From contig CP136066.1 of assembly GCA_032622095.1 (NCBI GenBank), positions 60,230,609 to 60,294,608 of the forward strand: DNA of 64,000 bases, read 5' to 3'. Of this stretch, positions 1 to 10,000 are shown piece after piece; within the stretch, counting starts at the first letter, position 1; each line of letters begins with the position of its first letter. The notes beneath the pieces are model-generated. The model was not told the origin of the DNA. It worked only from the letters and a program-made list of their open reading frames with translations, and searched no databases. Origin of the DNA: Siphonodentalium dalli. Lineage: Eukaryota; Mollusca; Scaphopoda; Gadilida; Siphonodentaliidae. The position numbers and the translations under genes are program-made.

Positions 1-316
1 GGGTTAAGCATACGTTGAAAGCATTCCAAAACCTCAGAAACATGAAATTCAAGCAAATTCTAATTTCCTTTTTATTACTGGAAGTAGCAATTAAATTATA
101 CTGATTTTTTTTTCTAGTGTTTTCTTTTAAATTAAAGAGTAATTTTATTACTTGATAAATCAAAATATTAACCCTTTGGAGAGTATCTGTAACGTCATAT
201 ACATGACGTCATGAGTAAATTTAACGTCAACGTCATAGCAATAATTATTAAAGTTCGGGTCAAAAGTGTCCAATAATTTGTTTTAATTTATGTGCATTTT
301 TTTTAATGTGTGTTAT

Positions 317-655
317 CATGATATTTTTAAAAATATAATATATATTTCCTTAAAGAAAGCCCTCACACTGAACTATATGGATAGATGTCCTGCGTTTGTA
401 AACCATAGCAGAAAAGGGTTAACTTTTTGGTCGCCTACGGTAACTAATGGTCAGTGGCTTGCCTCGGTATCAGTCACGCATGCGCAGTCCCAATATAATT
501 CACTGTACAGATTGAATTAGCCAGTTTATTTTCAACTCAATCAGAAGATTGGCGAGTCGCGGGGTTGGGAATGGCACCGCCATGGGAGGCCCCTATGATA
601 GTTCAGTGTTCAGGCTTTCTTTAAGGAAATATATATTATATTTTTAAAAATATCA
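317..655. repeat. hairpin within the 5.6 kb element
   Basis: About 60 bases at 317-378 are the reverse complement of 598-655, including the AT-rich core TATTTTTAAAAATATAATAT. A third partial copy of the CCCTCACACTGAAC motif follows at 672-690. Confidence 0.75.
355..532 (+). repeat. 178-bp inverted repeat, left arm
   Basis: Nearly identical to the reverse complement of 5377-5554. It begins at the CCCTCACACTGAAC motif and ends at TTGAATTAGCCAGTTTATTT. The pair encloses 4.8 kb and lies inside the TTAA element, so it may be the terminal repeat of a separate inserted element. Confidence 0.85.
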
Positions 656-831
656 TATTTCCGCCAAAGGAAGCCCTCACACTGAACTATATGGATTAGA
701 ATGCAAGCCCAGGAGGAGGCACGAGCAATAAAGTTAATAGCCAAATTTTGAGTAAAGGTACTCTTCTAAAACAGATTGTACCATATATGAACACTTTAAT
801 GAATCTGTTAGGATTATTTACGTGAAATAAC

Positions 832-1130
832 TCATATAGTTAGAGTGCTATATTGCTCAAATGTGTACCGCCCCCCTTGTTTTGAAACAAACATCCCATG
901 AGGTGCCATCCAATGCATAGTTGCGAGCGAACCGAGCAAGTATAACGTTAGAAGAAACTCTTCGTTCCTCTCTGTGTCGTCTTCTTCAGCTGTCTGTTCT
1001 AAGGTCCCACCCGTCAAGGTCCCATGATGCAGGATCATGAAGGAAGGAGACTAACTCACTCTCCGCCTTAGCGACAGAACGACCTGCAGACGGAGGCCCA
1101 CTCCATCGATGGCGAGACAACCTAAGTTAA
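832..1130 (-). repeat. degraded copy of the GC-rich element piece at 2950-3150
   Basis: The stretch near 1052-1100 (CGCCTTAGCGACAGAACGAC) resembles 3060-3090 (TGCCCTAGCGTCGGAACGAC), each followed by GGAGGCCCA and CGATGGC. Open frames here are broken and short. Confidence 0.45.
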
Positions 1131-2140
1131 CTAACTGCTATTCGCCAAAGAAAAAGCCAGAGAACCTGATGCCAAATTATTGACACAGGGATTGAGTTGA
1201 GAACCCATTAGGCCAAACAGGTTGTACAACGATAATGGAGTCAAGCCATCTGAACAGAGGGAGCCCTCTCTGAGGTACCTATGCATCACAGGATATCCGA
1301 CAGAAATCCTGTGATACAAATCTTACGAGTATATAAACAGTCCTTCCCATGAGGAAAACACACCGAGAGCATTTATTTGCTCCCGTAATGCAGAAGACGG
1401 GTGTAATATGGCACCCATACGATACCATAATTGTACATGTAAGTTTGGTTTTTGCTCAAACCAAAAGTCATTGTGGAATAGACCTATGTCTAGTTACACT
1501 TTAATATGCCATAGTTGCACTGAGATGGTAAAGCATCTAAATAAACCTTAAAATAGTTCAATATTGAACCAACAATTACAGTCTCCATTAGTATTTTGTG
1601 AAGGACGGGTGCGAATTTTAGCACACGTGAATTGAAAATTACGATTGCATACGGGTTAGAGAGCAATCACTCCCGTCTCCTGGGAAGGACTGATATAAAT
1701 ATATAAAAATGATATAAAAATTATATATCAAGGTGATCTATAAGTCACAATGAGATCATTGCAGAAGGCCCTTTGGCTCTTTGACAACTGAAATCAGTTC
1801 AAATGATGTACAATGTAATCAGATGATAACCACGGGTAAATTGTCACCATGCGGAATATTCAGTTCTGAGCCTCTGCCCAGAACATCATGTCACTTTCCC
1901 CCCCAAACATGCAGCAGAACGACCTAGGTGTGTGATATGTTAGTGTGAGGCATGCAGCAAACTAGGGGAAGACCCCCTCCAAAAAGGCTCGCTGATTAAG
2001 GAAACAAATGAAATTTTTTATCCTCCTAGTAAAGGACACACATCCCTTTATAATGTTGTTACTTATTGAATTTTAAGAGCCATGATGGAGAGGAGCTCCC
2101 CCGACCTAAGTGGTCCTGTTGAAGGCAGGTTTAAGGAAAA

Positions 2141-2553
2141 TAGGACAAATCCAGCATAGACCGAAGCGAGCAGAGTTGTCAGCATGATCTCAGGCCCTTA
2201 TGATTGGGCGGCTGGTGCCATGTGGTTGGGATCCCCTCATATGGGTTGGTCCCTGCCTGCAAGGAAAGGTTTGATGGCTAGTCAAAGAGCTTCCTCGAAA
2301 GCTGAGCTGGACAGCGCAAACGTCTTTGCCTGTTTTTATTGTCGAATGTTGATAGGACAATTCCGGCATATACCGAAGCGCGCAGAGTTGGCAGCATGGT
2401 TTCAGGCCCGTATGATCGGGTGCCATGGGGTTGGGATCCACTCGGACTGGGTGGTCCCCTGCCTGCAAAGAAAGGTCTATAACGCTAGTCAATGAGCTTC
2501 CTAGAAAGCTGAGATGGACAGTGCAAACGTCTTTGCCCGCGTTATTGTCTATT
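2141..2553 (+). repeat. tandem duplication, two copies of about 212 bp
   Basis: The block starting TAGGACAA at 2141 recurs at 2353. Both copies share CCGAAGCG(A/C)GCAGAGTTG, GGTTGGGATCC and CAAACGTCTTTGCC. The pair is GC-richer than the surroundings. Frames of about 100 codons on both strands are by-products of this composition. Confidence 0.75.
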
Positions 2554-2874
2554 GTCTATAGGCGTGCAGTGCCCTGTTAATTTTATTACCATGTGCCAGA
2601 TAATCAAATTGATATTGGTAATAGTAGTATGAAGAGCCATGAGATGTACTCTGTCGGCCAGGCCATTGGCAGGGTCGTTGTGGCACGTGACAAGAGAAAT
2701 GCTTTCCATGTAAATGTGCTTCATTCATGTGTGAAGTCTATTGACCAGTGTGTCAGTCGCGGGTCGTGTCACTTACCTATGAAATGTATATCACAGGTAA
2801 GATAGATCGAGTTCTCGATGCATTTTGAAGACGGTGGTACGATTGCGCAGGGCGTGCCAGGAGGGCTTGAGAGT

Positions 2875-3426
2875 TCATAATTCAGTAGGAAGAAGCCTAT
2901 AGATGAGATAATCCCTGGATAGGAAATCACGATCCGCAGCTTCTGCCTTACCGATGCCAGACTGTGACGACCGAAAAGACCCACAGTCTGACGTATTGTG
3001 CGCAGACGGGTCGTCATCGAAAGCCTCAGACGCCTTGGGGTGTAAGGATAGCATGTCGCTCTCTGCCCTAGCGTCGGAACGACCTGCAATAATGGACGAC
3101 AAAACACTAGAGGGAGGCCCATTCCGGCGATGGCTCAATCGAGGAGTAAATACCTCCCATGGAATTTTAAGGCTGATAAACTGAGTTCCAATTTTGGAGT
3201 CCAGTGTCGAAATGAAGAATCCCATAGCCAAAACTGGTTCCTTCTGATAACCGGAAGGAGGTGGAGCCATCGGACCGGGGTGAGCCCCCCCCCCCCCAAA
3301 TGCAGGTGGTCCCGACCAAGCTGAATGTCCTGTCCAAGCAGAACGATGGGTAGAGGCCATTGCAGCAGAAACCCCAAGACGGCTGAGAGGCAGGCAAGGC
3401 CGTGTCTTTATATAGATCGTGACCAA
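2875..3426 (-). pseudogene. GC-rich 183-codon frame, probably retroelement ORF remnant
   Basis: An open frame of 183 codons with a strongly GC-rich composition unlike the AT-rich flanks. It has a Pro/Gly/Ser-rich N-terminal part (GPPAFGGGGAHPGPMAPPPS) and an acidic C-terminal part (SEAFDDDPSAHNTSDCG). Upstream on the same strand, 3720-3450, another frame reads VLCAEVAKIACERNDTGWAA before a stop. The layout resembles the low-complexity first ORF of retroelements such as DIRS/YR types, but no diagnostic domain is visible. The homopolymer C run at 3288-3297 may shift the frame. Confidence 0.3.
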
Positions 3427-4039
3427 GGGGACCGGGCTTGCTACCTCATGGGTAGGGCCACTGCCCTATGCCGAAGTCGCCGTAGGCCGCCCAGCCGGTG
3501 TCGTTACGTTCGCACGCGATTTTGGCAACTTCAGCACACAGAACCGCTTGCGCCGGTGTGGGACCAAATGTCCTGGGGGTCCCAAGTACCCCTGCATCGC
3601 CACCGGTCACTTCCCCACTAATTGATTTAATGCCGCGGCATAATCGGGGGAGCGTGAACTGTTCCTGCCCGAGAAGAGATCCGACCGAGAAATACTACCT
3701 GGGAAGGATCCAGAGATGGTGCAAATAAAGGCTCTATATCATACTAGTAGACTATCTCATCCGATTTTCATGTTTAGTTGTTGAATTATTCTTCTCTTAG
3801 AAAAATTTGTTGAAATAATGGAGAACCGCTTTAATAATTACTATCCCCAGGGTCTCCAGAGTTTGAGCGCCCAAACCTGTAGCAGGTAGAAAAACATCCC
3901 TGGATCCTTCTCAGAAATTTACAAGCCCACCGGTTCAGACCGGCTTGCTGAACCGGCTGGTGTATAATCGCAGCTATTGTTCATTAGACCTACCGCCATA
4001 CTTAAAGTAATTAACCACCAATAACGTGGTGTCACCCAG

Positions 4040-4330
4040 TTAATATGGCGGTACTATACCGCGGTATCCTCCAACACCGCGGCACCGATACCGCTTGTTA
4101 ACGCGAACAAGCATGCGCGAGTAAATACCTCCCCTAAAAGAGTTCCATGAAAATCACCGCGGTATTCCACAAAATTAATGCGGTGCCCGCTAAAAGACCA
4201 CTGTATCATCACCCAATACCGTAACTTCACGCCATGACCGTCTCGATACCGCTACCGTTTATTACCGGTATCACCGCGGTTATGACCGGGGTATCACCCC
4301 GTTTCTCTGGTCAATCACTTTGAGAATAGC
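4040..4330. repeat. cluster of ACCGCGGT-type palindromes
   Basis: About ten variants of (T)ACCGCGGTA or ATACCGC/GCGGTAT in 290 bases, for example TATACCGCGGTATCC, ACACCGCGGCACCGATACCG and TATCACCGCGGTTATGACC. Spacing is irregular, so this is a degenerate cluster, not a clean satellite. Confidence 0.6.
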
Positions 4331-4433
4331 GGTATATACAAGGTAGCTATTAATCGACATACCTCTATGACATGGCTGAGATTTATTCGTAGCACTACGG
4401 TACTACTGTCATATGAAGTTATTGTTATGCATG

Positions 4434-5136
4434 TGACATTGATAAACCAAGAACTAATCAACTGTCAGTATTCTTGGGTAGATTGTAATCAACTTCAAGG
4501 TCAAACGTGATTAACACATCTGGATCATTTGTATTAAAACATAGTATTATGTGAAAGCACGTTGTTCATAACATGACGAGAGATAGCGTCAGTAGCGATG
4601 GAATGATTGTTAAATAAATTTCCACGCATTAAAACGTCAAAATAATTCCCACGAAATTATGATATTTCCGGCGGAGAATCACGTGGCATTTTTGATATCT
4701 GACAAATTCAATCATACCTTATAGGTGCTATAATAATTCCATAGATGTATTTCTCACAATAATCTGTGCGCCTCGTAAGGCCTTGAAATGGTATCTGGTT
4801 TTGACATTGATAAACCAAGATGTTAATGTTATCAACTTTAAGTTCGAATGTGACCAACACATCTGGATCAGTGGTATAGAACCATAAAACAACAAAGTAT
4901 TATGAGAAAGAATGTTGTTCATAACATTATGATAGATAGCGTCAGTAGCGATGGTAATTATTGCTAAATAAATGTCCACGCGTAAATAAATTCCCACGAA
5001 ATTAGGAGACTTCCGTTAGCGAATCACGTGGCATTTTTTATATCTGACAAATTATATCATACCTTATAGGTTCTATAATAATTACATAGATGAATTGTTC
5101 ACAGTAGTCTATGCGCCTCGTAAGGCCTTGAAATGG
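4434..5136 (+). repeat. direct duplication, 358 and 335 bp copies
   Basis: Copy one 4434-4791 and copy two 4802-5136 both run from TGACATTGATAAACCAAGA to CGCCTCGTAAGGCCTTGAAA. Shared internal landmarks are ACACATCTGGATCA, GATAGCGTCAGTAGCGATGG and GAATCACGTGGCATTTTT. Confidence 0.85.
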
Positions 5137-5376
5137 CGGCTGATTATGGCGAAATGTCGATTTTCATATTCGAAAATTTTGAAGTCAGCCGCCTATTCGA
5201 AAAACACGAACAATTATATGTTTGAAACGAAACGGTCCGTGAATTCGAAACGATAATTATAAAAACGAACGCGTAGGCGACCAGTAATTATTGTATCGAT
5301 AAATTGAATTTGTCGCTATTGTTAAACGACAAATTCGGAAAAATACTCCCTTATGATCCGGTCGGTTGGTAGCAGA

Positions 5377-5554
5377 AAAATAAACTGGCTAATTCAATCT
5401 GTACAGTGAATTATATTGGGACTGCGCATGCGTGACTGATACCGAGGCAAGCCACTGACCATTAGTTACCGTAGGCGACCAAAAAGTTAACCCTTTTCTG
5501 CTATGGTTTACAAACGCAGGACATCTATCCATATATTTCAGTGTGAGGGCTTCC
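5377..5554 (-). repeat. 178-bp inverted repeat, right arm
   Basis: Partner of 355-532 in opposite orientation. A few substitutions separate the arms (for example TATTTCAG versus TGAACTATAT on the other strand), so it is an old duplication rather than an assembly copy. Confidence 0.85.
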
Positions 5555-5754
5555 TTTGGCGGAAATATAATCGATTGCACTTATACATTCGGGACATTAT
5601 ATTAATCAAAATAAGTCCTATACAAATCATTTATAAATCATGATTTATTGAAGTTATGTCTACATAAAACAACATTTCCTGAAACGACATATATGTCGTT
5701 CTACTCCTCAACCGATAGACGACATATATGTCGTTCTACTCGCCAAAGGGTTAA

Positions 5755-6306
5755 CTGTTACAACTTACAGTTAGGTATTTTTAACTAGGATAACTTATTC
5801 TAAAATTGATATGATAATGTGTATGTGTTCAATTTATATATGTATTTGTTTTAAAGTTTGTCAAAAGCTCTTTAGATCTTGTGTTTGTATGATGTTTTTA
5901 TCTCCGACTATTAAAGACATATTATGTACTTGTTCGGGTGCGTGAAACTGATGAGGTAGTGTTCAGGCGCTATACCAACTGGAGGAATGTAACATTCTAC
6001 TAACATCGCCAAATATCTGAAGCAAATCGACCATACCACTCCATAGAAAACATGGTCTGAACTACGCTCAATTGTAAATATTTACTACTCGATTCAGGGT
6101 GCATCTAACGGCGATAAAACATTTGCCATTCAGTTGCTGAATTTAATTAATATATAAGAATGACAGTGTGTGTTGTCAATTTGGATATAATATTTGTAAA
6201 AATAACTATTTTAAACAATATTTTTCACCATTTCTTTATTTGATCACACTACCGGAGTGTTTAACATCACTTTAAATAAAATGTATCTATCTCATCTTAT
6301 CCTATC
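5755..6306. other. no feature seen
   Basis: AT-rich sequence between two TTAA elements. I see no exon, hairpin or tandem structure. Confidence 0.5.
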
Positions 6307-6565
6307 TTAACCCTTTCATGATGGGAGCTCCGCTGGTTCAGCACTAAAGACCCTGTGCCAGTTCTTCTCTTATATATGCGAATCTCCCATAGGGAGCTTC
6401 ACATATATAAGAGAAATGCACTGGCTTACAAGATCAAGGTAAATATTTTTAGGCCAATGCATTCTATTATATATGTGAGGCGCCCCCTGAGCGACTTGCA
6501 TATATAAGAGAATGCATTGGCACAGGGTTTTTGCAAAATTTCAGGAAGCTCCAGTCATGGAAGGG
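6307..6565. mobile_element. TTAA element with two nested hairpins
   Basis: Begins TTAACCCTTTCATGATGGGA and ends with the inverted form TCCAGTCATGGAAGGG; the right-hand TTAA is lost. Inside are two hairpins of the GCCAATGCATTCTC/TTATATATGCGAG type, a module also found in several other TTAA families of this window. Confidence 0.65.
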
Positions 6566-6589
6566 CAAACAAACAACCATAGGTTATTT

Positions 6590-6766
6590 GTTGAACTTAT
6601 TATCTGAACATTTCTCACCAATAAATAGGATTCCTTCTGCACTTTCGATTACATGTATCTGTTGTCTACTTATATTTCCTGAACACCCTTCCAGATGAAT
6701 AATACACCTTCCAATATATACTATTATAACTAAATGGGAGAATCCATTCAGAATAGAAGGGGTTAA
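6590..6766 (+). repeat. dispersed 175-bp repeat, copy 1
   Basis: Shares with 8870-9040 and 18430-18605 a block containing CTTATATTTCCTGAACACCC, CCAGATGAATAATA and TATAACTAAATGGGAGAA. All copies lie in ZFYVE1 introns or 3' of exon G. Confidence 0.6.
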
Positions 6767-6930
6767 TTGAGAGCCAATCAAAAATACTTATCGAAGAATT
6801 AACCAATCAAATCAACAGGTGTTATTTCCTATGAACTAATATTAACATCTGGAATTATGAAATATCTGAGGGCCAATAAATGACGTAAATCATATGATAA
6901 ATATGAATATGATTTAAAAACAGAACTCAC

Positions 6931-7071
6931 CTAGTGGATAATCTATCGCTGAGGCGACGGCACCTAGTGTTGTCCCGACGACCTCGCCGACCTTCCTCGC
7001 TCGTATCTGGGTATCGCTCCCTGAACTCCCGCTGGAATCTGAGCAAGGAGGGATATGATTGTTCTGAGTGA
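6931..7071 (-). CDS. ZFYVE1: ZFYVE1 exon G (3'-most seen)
   Basis: 141 nt completing a Val codon, then a Ser/Asp-rich linker and IRARKVGEVVGTTLGAVASA IDYPL in two pieces. Human has LIARKVGEAVQNTLGAVVTA followed by IDIPLG. One base of the next Gly codon is carried out at the donor GTGAGTTC. The following exon, with the second FYVE finger, is not found between base 1 and 6930. Confidence 0.9.
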
Positions 7072-10000
7072 CTGCGGAGAAAAGTTACTCAAAACTCAAA
7101 CGTCTGCTCACTTCATTCAGACACCAAAACACAAGCATTGAGAGAAAAGTTAGGCTAAATAAAATAACACCTGTTTTTAGAGCAACCCACCAGCCCCTCC
7201 AAAAACTGGTCACCTCCTCACCATTTTTTATTTTTTATATTGTTTAATATTCCTATGTCTCATTTTATTTTCACTTAAAAATATGAAAAATATGCAACCG
7301 GAAGGTGGTGACTGGAATAAGCTGTTGCTTTAAAGATAGTGAACAACAGTCATTATTTTATCACTTTATGCAGCTAAATTGAATAAATCGCCTTAGGAAG
7401 TGACTCACCTTCCAAGTTAAACACCTTCCAGTCCCTGTACCATCGGACACCACAGAAAAAAAGCTTGCTCTTCAAACCCCCCCCCCCCCCCCCCCATTAC
7501 CCCATTAACAGAATGGCCGAAATAATGTTGAGCAAGAAAAATTAAATGAAAAAATTAAATAAAATGACTTCACCACCACAATTTCCACCCCCACCATCCA
7601 CCCCATCTTTTTTCGATCCCGTTACCCTAAACACAGGTATTATTTTATTTAGCCTTACTCAAAACAAAGCATCTGCACACTTCATTCAGACTTAGTTACA
7701 TTATGTGCTTATTTAGCAATCAATTTCTCAAGAAACAATAAAATTAATATTGTATATCAATGAAAGTGTAGCTAACTTGGAGAGGCGTTAATTGTATGCT
7801 GAGCAAACAATAGAATGATAAAGAAGAAGGAAAGTTTCAGTAAAGGGACTGTATTTTGTGTATGAAATTAATGTCATTTCAAACTTTTCTCCAATAAATG
7901 TGGGCTGCAGGGTGTGCCGATGGATTCAAATGTTATATCCAAGATGGCTGCTCGCGGTCATGTTTTTAACGAATTTCGGGAAAATTTTTGCTATGGGAGA
8001 TCTTGAATCAGATTGAGGTTCCCCAGTTGAAGTTGGTGATGTTCACCCATTAGTCACCAAAATTATGCAATTTATCTTCTGCAAATTAGGGGATATAGAA
8101 ACTGAACTGAAGGGAAAAGTAACTAAAACAAACAGAAGGGAAAAGTAACTAAAACATTGTTAATTTGAGACTATAGATACTTCCCAGAAGATGATGTCTA
8201 AGCAGAATGAGGTCCCCAGAGGATTAATTTGGTGATGCTAGCCCACTGTGTGGGATAGCATCACTAAATTCACCTTCTGGGGACCTCATTCTGCAAATAA
8301 CAGGCACACTAAACTCAGGCTTGTCTTTAACCACTATCATAAATAAACCCTTTCTTTATTAAAGGTACTCAATCTGATCAGACGCTCCTAAATTACTATT
8401 TCTTTGGCTTCGGGGGAAAAAAATATTTGATTTGAGTTGAGGAACCCACCTGTCAAAGCTCAGATTGATCAGATATAGATTTTTGAAGTTTGTGATTTCA
8501 ATTGTTTGATTACCAGAAACACGAGGTCAAATGGACGGTCTTGCAGATAAAGATGGATAACTCTAAAATCAAGTGGTTATTATTACCACTTGATTTTAGA
8601 GTTATCCATCTTTATCTGCAAGACCGTCCGTTTGACCCTCGCGCTTCAATCAGTTTGTCGGCCACAAACAATAGAAACCGCAAAGTTCAAACATCGATAT
8701 CTAATCACTCTGAGCTTTGATGGGTTGGTTCCTCGACTCGAATTAAATATTTTTTACCCCCGAAGCCAAAGAAATAGTAAGTTAGGAGTGTCTGATCAGA
8801 TTGAGTACCTTTAAATACTCAATAATGAGTAGTTCCCTTACGAAATATTCAGATAATAAGTGGCATTTGCTCAATATTTCCCGCCAATGAATTGGGCTCC
8901 TTCTGAACTTGTCTTATCTTTCGCCGGTCTGTCATCTGCTTATATTTATTGAACACCCATCCAGATAAATAACAGACCATTCCAATGTGTACTTTTATAA
9001 CTGAATGGGAGAAACATTTAGCAAAGAAAGGGTCAAACTGGATCCTATATATCTAACAAACCTGTTAGCGGTGACTTTGCATAGCACTCGTCACAGACCC
9101 GAACTGGTTCTTCTCCCCAGCCTCTCTCTGGTACAGGTCGCTTGTTAACAGAACAATCGTCACAGAAACCCTGGCCACATGCTCGACAATGGTGTATCTG
9201 CTCGTTTTCGTTAAGACACTTCTCACATTTTGTACAATTCTAAAAATAAAATTGAAATTTTGATCGTCATATGTGAATGGTATGAGTTGGGCCCTGCGAG
9301 TCTGGGGTTTATTCGATTCAAATCTTGAATCAAGTAAGGGGTCAAATCATCTGTATCCATGAGCTAAACATGAGCATCAAAATACCAGTTTCAGCGAACC
9401 TGCATAACATAACACAAGTGTTCTGTGTGTAATTTAGTGCCCAAAACCATGGGATAAAGACCTACTCAGTAGTATTACTTACTGTGAGCAAAATGCATGG
9501 GATCTACAATTACAAGGGTGTCATATGGGTGATGGAGCATGTTAAAATGTATAAGGCCCACAGGTGAACTGCAAAAACTTGAATCCTCTCATCTTCAAAA
9601 TAATAAAAGTTGGTACAGTTCGTGTTTCGAAAATGATGAACATTGCAAGTATACATTTCCAAAATGCCTCGAGTCCTAGACAAACACATCACTGATTAAT
9701 CAAAATTGCCCGCATCTATTTTCAAAAATTCCAATGACTCCCTACATTTGCATGATCAGGTGAAAAACACACTGTATTACTGTTGCTGAAGAGGTCATTG
9801 TTGCCATATTTTGATGTGTAGGGCAATCAGTTTTACGAAAAGATGTTTTGGGTTCCAAGCTTGACCTTTGCTGTGTTTTCAGCACACATTTGACACCAAC
9901 GTCTTGCATTCGATGACAGGGCACATGTGTAGTCATCTTTAATACTGTTACTCAGCCTCACATTTGCTTTTTATCAGTGACATAACCCGAAGAAAGCTGA

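Larger units (their letters stand above)
168..5754. mobile_element. 5.6 kb TTAA-flanked element (piggyBac/Kolobok-like), nonautonomous
   Basis: TTAA at 168-171 and 5751-5754 flank inverted ends CCCTTTGG(A/C)GAGTA. Just inside both ends is a short palindrome related to ACGTCATATACATGACGT on the left and ACGACATATATGTCGT on the right. TTAA target duplication with CCC-starting ends is the hallmark of piggyBac-like elements; Kolobok elements share the TTAA target. I see no intact transposase, and the inside holds other repeats, some nested. Confidence 0.65.

Noticed and set aside
3325-3728. Three overlapping plus-strand frames in the GC-rich island
   Set aside because: They are by-products of high GC content opposite the longer minus-strand frame; no motif supports them.
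1-6930. Last ZFYVE1 exon with the second FYVE finger
   Set aside because: I looked on the minus strand for the HHCRACG-type motif and its cysteine pairs and found none; the exon must lie left of the window.
7477-7497. C, G, T and A homopolymers (also near 3288, 17618, 24642, 43770, 49334, 49866, 60128, 63471)
   Set aside because: They are simple sequence, likely of uncertain length in the assembly, and carry no further meaning here.
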